Assembly: GCF_032878875.1 (NCBI RefSeq) | Contig: NZ_CP118157.1 | Span: 1,550,001-1,614,000 of the forward strand | Length of the DNA: 64,000 bases | Reading direction: 5' to 3' | From: Microbacterium sp. AB | GTDB lineage: Bacteria > Actinomycetota > Actinomycetes > Actinomycetales > Microbacteriaceae | In this document: piece after piece, positions 1 to 8,425 of the stretch | How positions within the stretch are numbered: position 1 is the stretch's first letter | How the letters are laid out: every line of letters starts with the position of its first letter | Made by a program: the position numbers and the translations under genes | Notes under the pieces: model-generated | The model's input: the letters and a program-made list of their open reading frames with translations, nothing else | Databases searched by the model: none | Told to the model about the DNA's origin: nothing

Positions 1-1
1 C

Positions 2-2743
2 GTCCCGGCGCGCGAGCTGCGCGCGCTGGGGAGGGAGACGTGGACGGCCGTGGCCGATCTCGTCGACGACTACCTCAACGTGCTCGCCGGGATGCGCGCG
101 ACCCACTACGACACCGCCGAGCTGTACCGCCTCGCGGGCGCCGTGCTGCGGGAGGGCGCCTCGATCCCCGGCCTCGAGCGGCTGAAGACCGTCCTCGTCG
201 ACGACGCGCAGGAGCTCACCCGGGGCGGCGTCGCGCTCGTCGAGGCGCTCCGCGGCCGCGGCGTCGCGGTCGTCGCCTTCGGCGACCCCGACATCGGCTC
301 CGGCGCCTTCCGCGGCGCGACGCCCGAGCTGTTCGCCCGCCTCGCGGCGTCGCTGGGCGCCGTGCGCGTCCTCGACGGCGACCACAGGTCGCATCCGGGC
401 ATCTCCCGTCTCGCGCGCAGCGTGACGCAGGCCATCGGCGCGGGAGGGCGGGTGGACCATCGCCGGGCCCCGGGGCCGGAGGTCGACCTCCGGGGAGCGG
501 TGGAGACGTTCCGCGCCGGCTCCCCGTACGAGGAGGCCGACCGCATCGCCTGGGGACTGCGGGCGTGGCACCTCGACGAGGGGGTGCCGTGGGACGCGAT
601 GGCGGTCATCGCCCACGACACCCGTCAGCTGACGAGGCTCGAGGCCGAGCTCGCCGCGCGCGAGGTGCCCACGCGAGCGGCGGGCGTGCAGCGGCCCCTC
701 GGCGAGCAGCAGGCCGTGCGCGAGATCGTCGAGATCGTCCGTCTCGGCCTGCAGCCGGCCGCCGAACGGGATCCCTCGGCGCTCCTCGACGCGCTGATGT
801 CGCCGTTCGGCGGCCTCGACGGCGTGGGCGTGCGGCGTCTGCGTGCGCGTCTGCGCCATGCCGAGCTGGCGGAAGGCGGGAACCGGCCGGCGCGCGAGCT
901 GCTGCGCGAGGCGCTCGCCGAGCCCGCGATCCTGGTGCTGCTCGACACCCCCGAGGCGCGCACGGCCGAGCGCTTCGCCGTCACGCTGGCGCGTCTGCAC
1001 GAGCTCGGCCGCGGCGGCGCGACCGTCCACGAGCTCCTGTGGGAGGCGTGGGACCGTTCGCGCGCGGCCGACGGCCGCCGGCTGCAGGTCGCCTGGCGCG
1101 ACGTCGCGACGTCCACGCAGGCGCTCGCGGCGGAGACCGGGCGGGCCCTCGACGGGCTCGTCGCGCTGTTCGACGCGGCCAAGCGCTTCGTGGAGCGCAG
1201 TCCGCAGGAGGGCCCCCTTCCGTTCATCCGCGAGATCCTCGACAGCGACGTGCCGGAGGACACCCTCTCGTCTCCCGAGCGCCCGGGGCACGTGACGCTG
1301 CTGACGCCCGCCTCCGCGCTCGGCACCGAGTTCGACGCCGTCGTCATCGCGGGCGTGCAGGACGGCGTGTGGCCGAACGTGCGGCTGCGCGGCGGGCTGC
1401 TCGACACCTGGCAGCTGCCGGACGTCGTGTCCGCCGCCCGGGCGGGACGCGAGACCCCCGACGCGGCGGGTGCGCTCGACCGGCGCCGCGCCGCGCTGCA
1501 CGACGAGCTCCGGCTGTTCGTGCGCGCCGTGTCGCGGGCACGGGCGCGTCTGCTCGTGACCGCGGTCGACGACGACGATGCGACGCCGAGCGCCCTCCTG
1601 TCGCTCCTCCCGGCCCCGCCGGAGCACGGCGGACGCACCGAGCATCCCCTGACGCTGCGCGGCCTCGTCGCCCGGCACCGGCGGGTGCTCACCTCCGAGG
1701 CCTCGCCCGACGCGCGCCGCGAGGCCGCGGAGCAGCTGGCCGTCCTCGCGTCGGAGGGCGTGCCGGGCGCCGATCCCGCGCAGTGGTACGGCGTCGAGGG
1801 GCCGAGCACGACGGCTCCGCTCGTCGACGCCGCCGAGCGGCCCGTGCGCGTCTCGCCCTCGCGGATGGAGACGTTCGAGACGTGCGGCCTCGACTGGGCG
1901 GTGCGCGCGCTCGGCGGCGACACGCAGGCCGCGCCGTCGGCGGGGATCGGGACCATCCTGCACGCGGCGCTCGAGGCCTCGCCGGACGGAGAGCTCGACG
2001 TCATGCGCGCCGTGCTCGACGACCGCTGGGGCGAGCTGGACTTCGAGGCGCCGTGGATCGAGCGCAAGGAGCGCCGTCGGGCCGAGGAGTATCTCGGGCG
2101 ACTCCACGCCTATCTGCGGCGCGTGCGCGGCGAGAACGGCGTCCCGCTCGCATCGGAGGCGACCTTCCGCGTCGCGATCCCGCTGGAGGGCGAGCTGCGG
2201 GCGATCGGCGTCCCCGAGGGGGGCCACGTGCCCGAGATCGGCCCGCATGCGCTCGTGAGCGGCGTGATCGACCGCGTCGAGAGGTATCCCGCGGGGGAGG
2301 GGGATCACGCGGACGCGCGCGGACGGGGGTGGCGCCCGATGTCCTCCGAGCATCCGGGCGCGGCCGACCACACCGTGGTCGTCGATCTCAAGACGGGGAA
2401 GGGCGAGGCACGCCTGTCGGACGCGAAGGTGTCGGGCGACGCGCAGCTGGCGGCGTACCAGCTGGCGGTCGAGGAGGGACTCGTCCCCGGCGCCGATGCG
2501 CGATCCCTCGCGGGCGCCCGCCTCGTCGTCGTCTCGCAGACGACGAGCAGGAGCGCGTATCGCGTCGCCCATCAGCCGGCGCTCGACGCCGGGTCGCGCG
2601 AGGAGTTCCTCCGACGCGTGAGGGAGGCGGCGCGCGGCATGTCGGCGAGCGTCTTCACGGCGCACGTCGACACGCACTGCCAGGGCTCCCACCGCCCGAC
2701 CCTGTGCCGTCCGCACACCGTCAAGCCGGTCAGCGCCTCATGA
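2..2743 (+). CDS. adnA: AdnA-like helicase-nuclease subunit, 5' partial
   Basis: This is the C-terminal 913 residues of a UvrD-type motor plus RecB-like nuclease protein; the N-terminus with the Walker A region lies upstream of the window. Visible parts are a VLVDDAQEL segment in the Walker B position, a motif V-like segment (TPASALGTEFDAVVIAG), a motif VI-like segment (FVRAVSRARARLL) and a C-terminal PD-(D/E)XK nuclease with VVVDLKTGKG followed by DAQLAAYQLAV. In the mycobacterial AdnAB complex, AdnA and AdnB together resect double-strand breaks and AdnB supplies the main motor. The stop overlaps the start of adnB by ATGA, so the two are translationally coupled. The C-terminus has C-x8-C where related nucleases often have C-x2-C-x5-C. 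Identity as AdnA rests on being upstream of AdnB in a block syntenic with M. tuberculosis Rv3202c-Rv3193c. Confidence 0.87.
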   Translation, partial: VPARELRALGRETWTAVADLVDDYLNVLAGMRATHYDTAELYRLAGAVLREGASIPGLERLKTVLVDDAQELTRGGVALVEALRGRGVAVVAFGDPDIGSGAFRGATPELFARLAASLGAVRVLDGDHRSHPGISRLARSVTQAIGAGGRVDHRRAPGPEVDLRGAVETFRAGSPYEEADRIAWGLRAWHLDEGVPWDAMAVIAHDTRQLTRLEAELAAREVPTRAAGVQRPLGEQQAVREIVEIVRLGLQPAAERDPSALLDALMSPFGGLDGVGVRRLRARLRHAELAEGGNRPARELLREALAEPAILVLLDTPEARTAERFAVTLARLHELGRGGATVHELLWEAWDRSRAADGRRLQVAWRDVATSTQALAAETGRALDGLVALFDAAKRFVERSPQEGPLPFIREILDSDVPEDTLSSPERPGHVTLLTPASALGTEFDAVVIAGVQDGVWPNVRLRGGLLDTWQLPDVVSAARAGRETPDAAGALDRRRAALHDELRLFVRAVSRARARLLVTAVDDDDATPSALLSLLPAPPEHGGRTEHPLTLRGLVARHRRVLTSEASPDARREAAEQLAVLASEGVPGADPAQWYGVEGPSTTAPLVDAAERPVRVSPSRMETFETCGLDWAVRALGGDTQAAPSAGIGTILHAALEASPDGELDVMRAVLDDRWGELDFEAPWIERKERRRAEEYLGRLHAYLRRVRGENGVPLASEATFRVAIPLEGELRAIGVPEGGHVPEIGPHALVSGVIDRVERYPAGEGDHADARGRGWRPMSSEHPGAADHTVVVDLKTGKGEARLSDAKVSGDAQLAAYQLAVEEGLVPGADARSLAGARLVVVSQTTSRSAYRVAHQPALDAGSREEFLRRVREAARGMSASVFTAHVDTHCQGSHRPTLCRPHTVKPVSAS

Positions 2744-5700
2744 CGGTCCTGGGCACTCCCGCGAGGCGCGCGTGGACGGGCGCGCGGGCGCTGTCGGCGG
2801 ACGTCATCGCCGCGGCCCTCGGGCAGCCCCGCCCGACCGACGCGCAGCGCGAGGTGATCGAGGCGTCGCCCGCTCCCGCTCTCGTGGTGGCGGGCGCGGG
2901 CAGCGGGAAGACCGAGACGATGGCCGCGCGCGTCGTGTGGCTCGTCGCCAACGGCCACGTCGCCGCGGAGGAGATCCTCGGGCTCACCTTCACCCGCAAG
3001 GCGGCGGGCGAGCTGGCGGATCGGATCGGAGCGCGCCTCGCCCGCATCGGCGAGCTCGGCGACAGGGGGCTGCTCCCGCACCTGCCGCGCATCGTCGCCG
3101 AGGGGCGCCTCGAGCGGGTCGAGCGCGCGGAGGAGCGGAGCCCCGCCGCGCGGGAGACGGTGCGCCGCCAGGTTCTCGACGAGCTCGCCTCCGAGTTCCG
3201 GACCGGGTGGGATCCCCGGCGGCGGGCCGGCGTGTCCGACCTGCTCGACCGGCCGCGCGTCGCGACCTACAACGCCTTCGCGGACGCCGTCGTCCGCGAG
3301 CACGCCGCCCGCATCGGGCGGGACCCCGAGGCGGCGCTCCTGTCGCAGTCGGCGTCCTGGCTGCTCGCGCGCCAGGTCGTCATGAATGCCGCGGACATCG
3401 GGCTCGACGAGCTCGACAACGCGCTCTCCACGATCGTCGAGGCGGTGCAGCGGCTCGCCGGCGATGCGCTCGACCACCGGGCGGACCTCGATGCGGTCGA
3501 GGCGTTCGCCGCGCAGTTCGCGGGGGAGCTGGGCCGCTTCGCCGATCCGAGCCGGGCGACCAAGCGCGAGATCGACAAGGCATGGGACAACCTGACGGCC
3601 CTGCCCCGGCTGCTCGCGCTGGTCCGGGCCTACGGCGAGGAGAAGCGCAGGAGGGGAGTCCTCGACTTCGCCGACCAGGTGACCGGTGCGCTCGAGATCG
3701 TCGAGTCGTCGCCGCAGGTGGCGGACGAGCTCCGCTCCCAGTACCGCGTCGTGCTGCTCGACGAGTACCAGGACACCTCCGTCGTCCAGACCCGCCTGCT
3801 GGCGACGGTGTTCCGCGACATGTCCGTCATGGCCGTGGGCGACCCGAACCAGTCGATCTACGGCTGGCGCGGAGCCGGCGCGGACAACCTGCACGCGTTC
3901 TCCGGCGCGTTCTCGCGGGAGGTCGCGGCCGGACGCCACGACCTCATGATCAGCTGGCGCAACGACCGCGCCATCCTCGTCGCGGCGAATCGTCTGCTCT
4001 CCCCGCTGGGAGGGGAGGGGACGCTCCCCCTCGAGCCGCTCCGCGAACGTCCGGGAGCGGGGCCCGGGACGGTCGAGCGCCGATACGAGCGCACCGTCGA
4101 GGAGGAGGCGGACGCCGTGGCCGAGTGGTTCGCTCGCGTGCGCGAGGCGCATGGCCGCGGTGCCGCACCGGGCGCCCGGGCGCACACGGGCGCCATCCTC
4201 TTCCGTGCGAAGAGGCACATGCAGACGTTCGCCGGCGCGCTCGACGCGCACGGCGTGCCCCACCGCATCCTCGGGCTCGGCGGCCTGCTGTCCACGCCCG
4301 AGGTCACGGACGTCGTGGCCGCGCTCCGCGTCGTCCACGACCCGACGCAGGGATCCGCGCTCATCCGGCTCCTCGTGGGACCGCGGTTCGGCATCGGGAT
4401 CGCCGACATGGGCGCCCTCCACGATCTCGCGACGACGCTGTCCCGTCGCGACGGCGCCCTCGCTCCGCTCTCCGACGAGGTGCTCGCGCGGATCCGGGCG
4501 TCCGCGGGGGCGGACGAGCAGGTGTCGATCGTGGACGCCGTCGACTTCGTCCGGACCGTGCCGGACGACTACCGGCTGCTCTCCGCCATCAGCCCGGAGG
4601 GACGCGCGCGGCTGCGGGAGGCCGGCGCGCTCCTCGATCGCCTCCGGCGCGCCGCGGGCCAGCCCATCCCCGATCTCATCCGCCTGGTCGAGGCGGAGCT
4701 GAGGCTCGACATCGAGCTCGCGGCGAACGAGACCCGCGGCCCGGCTCGCGTGGCGTCGACGCAGCTGCGCGCGTTCGTCGACGAGGTGCGCGCCTTCCTC
4801 GACGCCGACGACCGCGGCACGATCGGGAGCCTTCTGGCCTGGCTCGACCACGCCGAGCAGACCGACGAGCTCATGCCGCGCACGGAGCCGCCCGAGCCGG
4901 GGGTGGTGCAGCTGCTGACGATCCACGGATCGAAGGGTCTCGAGTGGGATTCGGTGGCCGTCGTGCGGCTGACGGCGGGGGAGCTGCCGAAGACGCCTAC
5001 GGGGACGGCGGGATGGCTCGGCTTCGGCGTGCTGCCCTACCCGTTCCGCGGCGACCGCGCGGCGCTGCCGCGCGTGGACTGGACGCCCGGCCCCGAGACG
5101 GACGCCAAGGACCTCGAGAACGCTCTGCGCGCGTTCAAGGAAGGGGGCCGGCAGCATCAGCTCGCGGAGGAACGACGGCTCGCATACGTCGCCGTGACGC
5201 GAGCGCGCTCCGAGCTGCTGCTGACGGGATCGCACTGGGCGGGGCAGAGCCGCCCCCGGGGGCCGAGCGCGTTCCTCGAGGAGATCGCCGAGGAGCTCGG
5301 CCTCGACCCGATCGCGCCCCTCGACGACGACGCGAACCCGTATGACGGCGAGGGGGGCACGCTGCAGTGGCCGCTCGACGCCCTCGGCTCCCGGCGTGCG
5401 CGCGTCGAGGACGCGGCCGCCGTCGTCCGCAGCGCGGTGGGGTCGACGCCGCAGCCGACCGCGGAGCTGGCGCGACTCCTCGCGGAGCGCAGGCAGCGCG
5501 ACGAGGGGTCTGCGCCCGTCGTCCCGACGCGCGTGCAGGCCTCGCGCTTCAAGGACTACGTCACGGACTTCGCCGGGACCACGGGACAGCTCGCGCGACC
5601 GCTGCCCGAGCGTCCGTACCGGCAGACGCGGATCGGGACCCTGTTCCACCAGTGGGTCGAGCAGCGCTCCGGTCTCGTGGGCGCGGGGCCGCAGCTCGAC

Positions 5701-6210
5701 GACGCGCTGTGGGACGGCGACGACGAGGCGGGTGCCGAGCGGGCGTCGGGCACGGCGTCCACGGACGTCTCGGCGGCCGACGCGGCGGAGATGGAACGTC
5801 TCCAGGAGATCTTCGAGCGCAGCGAGTGGGCCGCCCTGCAGCCCCTCGACGTCGAGACGGAGATCGACTTCGTGCTCCCCGGCGCGGACGGCGAGGCGCC
5901 GCACATCGTCATCTGCAAGCTCGACGCGGTCTACCGCCGCGCCGACCGCGGCGGCCGCATCGAGATCGTCGACTGGAAGACGGGGCGGGCGCCGCGCACG
6001 CCGGCCGAGCGCGAGGACCGCATGCTCCAGCTGGCGCTGTATCGCCTCGCCTATCACGAGCGACACGGCGTCCCGCTGGAGGAGATCGACGTCGCGCTGT
6101 TCTACGTCGCGGACGACCTCGTGCTGCGAGGCGAGCGCGTGTACACGGCCGACGAGCTCTCGCGGCGCTGGAACGCCGCGCGCCGGGATGCCGCGCGCCG
6201 AGACGCGTGA
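2740..6210 (+). CDS. adnB: AdnB-like ATP-dependent helicase/nuclease
   Basis: The 1156-residue protein is the motor-nuclease partner of AdnA in double-strand-break end resection. All superfamily 1A motifs are present in order: VAGAGSGKTET (Walker A), LTFTRKAAGELADR (Ia), LLDEYQDTS (II), AVGDPNQSIYGWRGA (III), SWRND (IV), TIHGSKGLEWDSV (V) and YVAVTRARSEL (VI). The last 250 residues hold the RecB-type nuclease with GTLFHQWVE, IVDWKTGR and the QxxxY element LQLALYRLAY. The ATG start was chosen because it overlaps the adnA stop as ATGA; an open frame extends much further upstream but only as a shadow of adnA. Its length is close to mycobacterial AdnB. Function is assigned from family knowledge; the complete motif set indicates an active ATPase and nuclease. 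Confidence 0.92.
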   Translation: MTVLGTPARRAWTGARALSADVIAAALGQPRPTDAQREVIEASPAPALVVAGAGSGKTETMAARVVWLVANGHVAAEEILGLTFTRKAAGELADRIGARLARIGELGDRGLLPHLPRIVAEGRLERVERAEERSPAARETVRRQVLDELASEFRTGWDPRRRAGVSDLLDRPRVATYNAFADAVVREHAARIGRDPEAALLSQSASWLLARQVVMNAADIGLDELDNALSTIVEAVQRLAGDALDHRADLDAVEAFAAQFAGELGRFADPSRATKREIDKAWDNLTALPRLLALVRAYGEEKRRRGVLDFADQVTGALEIVESSPQVADELRSQYRVVLLDEYQDTSVVQTRLLATVFRDMSVMAVGDPNQSIYGWRGAGADNLHAFSGAFSREVAAGRHDLMISWRNDRAILVAANRLLSPLGGEGTLPLEPLRERPGAGPGTVERRYERTVEEEADAVAEWFARVREAHGRGAAPGARAHTGAILFRAKRHMQTFAGALDAHGVPHRILGLGGLLSTPEVTDVVAALRVVHDPTQGSALIRLLVGPRFGIGIADMGALHDLATTLSRRDGALAPLSDEVLARIRASAGADEQVSIVDAVDFVRTVPDDYRLLSAISPEGRARLREAGALLDRLRRAAGQPIPDLIRLVEAELRLDIELAANETRGPARVASTQLRAFVDEVRAFLDADDRGTIGSLLAWLDHAEQTDELMPRTEPPEPGVVQLLTIHGSKGLEWDSVAVVRLTAGELPKTPTGTAGWLGFGVLPYPFRGDRAALPRVDWTPGPETDAKDLENALRAFKEGGRQHQLAEERRLAYVAVTRARSELLLTGSHWAGQSRPRGPSAFLEEIAEELGLDPIAPLDDDANPYDGEGGTLQWPLDALGSRRARVEDAAAVVRSAVGSTPQPTAELARLLAERRQRDEGSAPVVPTRVQASRFKDYVTDFAGTTGQLARPLPERPYRQTRIGTLFHQWVEQRSGLVGAGPQLDDALWDGDDEAGAERASGTASTDVSAADAAEMERLQEIFERSEWAALQPLDVETEIDFVLPGADGEAPHIVICKLDAVYRRADRGGRIEIVDWKTGRAPRTPAEREDRMLQLALYRLAYHERHGVPLEEIDVALFYVADDLVLRGERVYTADELSRRWNAARRDAARRDA

Positions 6211-6216
6211 ACGGGC

Positions 6217-7467
6217 TCAGCGGTCGCGGCGCTCGGAGCCGTCCGTCTCGCGTTCGAGCGCGATGTAGGCGTCCATGTCGAGCGGAGCGGTCGCCTCGGC
6301 GTCGTCGGCGGGCTGGGCCGAGGGGAGACGCACGTCCGGCACCGTCTCGGTGGTGAGGGGGCGCTCCTCCGCCGGGGCGGCGTCCCCCCAGCCGGCGTCC
6401 GGGTCGAGGCCGAGCTGCGCGGGATCGTAGGCGTCGGTCTGCATCGACGTGTCGACGGTCGCGGACGCCGTCTCCGGCACCCGGCCGATCGCCGCGAGCG
6501 CGTCGTCGACGTCGGAGGACGCCGCGCCGAGGCCCGCGCGCAGGCGATCGTCGCGCACGCCCTCGGAGAGCGATTCGAGGAGCGCCGCGGCGTCGTCCAC
6601 GACCTCCGGGCGATGGGTCTCCAGACCGTGGACGAGCCAGCGCGCGAACTCCAGCTCGGCGTGCAGGCGCGCGCGGACCCGCAGAGCGGCGTCGGGAGCG
6701 CGGTGGGCCGCCGCGCCGTACGCCTCGAAGACGTCATCGGTCGCCGAGGGCGCGGACGACACCCAGCGCAGATCGACGGCGGGATCGTCGATCGACAGGC
6801 CCTGCCACTCGAGCACGCCCGAGACGCGCGGGACGCCCGCGACGTCGTCGACGATCACGAACGAGGTCGGCTGCGTGCCCCCGAGGCAGACCGCCGACTC
6901 GAACGACCAGAGCCGGTCGTCCTCGACGGCCTCCCGCCATCGGACCATGAGCCGCACGGGCACCCGTCCGCTCGCGCCCGCCGCGTCGAGGATGCGCTCG
7001 ACCTCCGCCCGCGACTGCTCGGGAGAGCGGACGGGCAGGCCCGCCGACCGGACGACCGACCCCGGGAGGCCGTGGACGACGGCCATGGCCCGCCCGATCG
7101 ACGTCGCGACGCCGGGCCCCTGAGGGATCTCGCCGGCTTCGACCTGATACCCGCGCACGAAGCTCGTGACGATCGCGTTCGTCCCGTCGTACGGGACGGA
7201 GCCGTGGAAGACGGGGGCCTCGAAGCCGAGCAGCTCGCGCACTCCCGACGTCAGCGCGCGCAGCGCCACGACCTCGGCCGCGATCTCGCGCTCCGCGTTC
7301 TCGTCCGCCGGCACGCGCACGACGAGCTCGCGCCCGTCGGCGAGCGTGGCGACGGCGGAGTCGTGGCGGCCGCCGCCTCCTGCCGTCAGGGTCCGTACGC
7401 CCGTGACCTCCGCACCGGGCACGGCGGCCGTCGCGGCCGCGGCTAGAGTGAGGAGTGAGCGTGCCAT
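6217..7467 (-). CDS. APH-fold phosphotransferase-like protein, probable pseudokinase
   Basis: The 416-residue protein resembles the aminoglycoside/macrolide phosphotransferase fold: an N-lobe with ELVVRVPADENAEREIAAE, then a C-lobe segment VLEWQGLSIDDPAVDLRWV that matches the IDW...GDPAxDL signature. The catalytic loop HGDLxxxN expected just before that segment is absent; the aligned stretch reads LGGTQPTSFVIVDD, without catalytic His, Asp or Asn, and the usual N-lobe Lys is an Arg. The last 100 residues are an acidic, low-complexity tail. The ATG at 7467 follows a TAACCT -10 by 7 nt, suggesting a leaderless mRNA. It sits convergent to adnB (6-nt gap) and divergent from nudC. A role in antibiotic resistance is therefore not supported; a binding or regulatory role is only an inference. 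Confidence 0.72.
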   Translation of the reverse strand: MARSLLTLAAAATAAVPGAEVTGVRTLTAGGGGRHDSAVATLADGRELVVRVPADENAEREIAAEVVALRALTSGVRELLGFEAPVFHGSVPYDGTNAIVTSFVRGYQVEAGEIPQGPGVATSIGRAMAVVHGLPGSVVRSAGLPVRSPEQSRAEVERILDAAGASGRVPVRLMVRWREAVEDDRLWSFESAVCLGGTQPTSFVIVDDVAGVPRVSGVLEWQGLSIDDPAVDLRWVSSAPSATDDVFEAYGAAAHRAPDAALRVRARLHAELEFARWLVHGLETHRPEVVDDAAALLESLSEGVRDDRLRAGLGAASSDVDDALAAIGRVPETASATVDTSMQTDAYDPAQLGLDPDAGWGDAAPAEERPLTTETVPDVRLPSAQPADDAEATAPLDMDAYIALERETDGSERRDR

Positions 7468-7531
7468 GGGTACCAGGTTAGGTCGCCGCCGCGCTCGTCC
7501 CACCGCGCCACGCCCGCGAGAGAGGTACCGG

Positions 7532-8425
7532 ATGCCCGTCCACTCCGCCCCCCTGAAGGTCGACAGGAGCGCGGGGGAGCGCGACGCTCCCGGGCTGCTC
7601 GACGACGCCATCGCCGACGTCGCCACGCGGGTGCTCGTCGTCCGCGGCGACCGGGCGCTGCTGCGCGAGGCGGGCGGGCCCGCGCTCGACCTGGTCGACG
7701 TCGCGAGCGTGCCGGAGGACGCCCGCTGGGCGTTCCTCGGGCGAGGGCCCTCCGGCGAGGCCGTGCTGCTCGCGGCGTTCCCGGCGCAGGGCGCCGAGCT
7801 GTTCGAGCCCCCGCGCGCATGGGGCGCCGTGCGCGACGTCGGCGCGCTGCTGCCATCGGAGGAGCTGGACACGCTCGTCGCGGCGGTGGGCCTCGGCCGC
7901 TGGCTCGTCGACGCGCCGTTCTGCTCCGCGTGCGGCTCCCCGACGACGACGAGGCAGGCGGGATGGTCTCGGCTGTGCGACGGATGCGGTCGGGAGCACT
8001 TCCCCCGCACCGATCCCGCCGTCATCGTCGCGATCACGAGCGCGGACGGGGAGCGGCTGCTCCTGGGTGCGAACGCCGCGTGGCAGGGCCGGATGTACTC
8101 GTGCTTCGCCGGGTTCGTCGAGGCGGGGGAGTCGCTCGAGACGACCGTCCACCGCGAGCTGCGCGAGGAGGCGGGAGTGCGCGTCGACCGGATCCGCTAC
8201 CTCGGCTCGCAGCCGTGGCCGTACCCGCGCTCCCTCATGCTCGGCTTCCACGCCGCGGCCGTCGTCGACGAGGAGGCTCGTCCGGACGGCACGGAGATCG
8301 TCGACGTCCGCTGGTTCACCCGCGAGGAGATCGGCGAGGGACTGGAGGGCCGCGGCGGCGTGGGGCTGCCCGGACCCGTCTCGATCGCGCACCGCCTCAT
8401 CCGCGCCTGGTACGAGGGCGAGTGA
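7532..8425 (+). CDS. nudC: NAD(+)/NADH diphosphatase, NUDIX family
   Basis: This 297-residue enzyme hydrolyses NAD(H) to NMN(H) and AMP and, in characterised bacterial homologues, removes NAD caps from RNA 5' ends. It has a four-cysteine zinc ribbon (FCSACGS and LCDGCGR near residues 131-155), a full NUDIX box starting GFVEAGES and ending HRELREEAGV, and the SQPWPYP signature 20 residues later that separates NudC from other NUDIX hydrolases. The ATG is preceded by GAGAGG. Its stop overlaps the GTG start of uvrD2 (GTGA), so nudC and uvrD2 form one translationally coupled unit, the same pair as Rv3199c-Rv3198c in M. tuberculosis. Confidence 0.93.
   Translation: MPVHSAPLKVDRSAGERDAPGLLDDAIADVATRVLVVRGDRALLREAGGPALDLVDVASVPEDARWAFLGRGPSGEAVLLAAFPAQGAELFEPPRAWGAVRDVGALLPSEELDTLVAAVGLGRWLVDAPFCSACGSPTTTRQAGWSRLCDGCGREHFPRTDPAVIVAITSADGERLLLGANAAWQGRMYSCFAGFVEAGESLETTVHRELREEAGVRVDRIRYLGSQPWPYPRSLMLGFHAAAVVDEEARPDGTEIVDVRWFTREEIGEGLEGRGGVGLPGPVSIAHRLIRAWYEGE

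Noticed and set aside
2572..6066. Very long open frame on the minus strand opposite adnB, with similar ones opposite the UPF0182 gene (13640-16774) and helY (49441-52935)
   Set aside because: They have Arg/Pro/His-rich low-complexity composition, no motifs, and mirror true genes; high GC content makes stop codons rare in the antisense frames.
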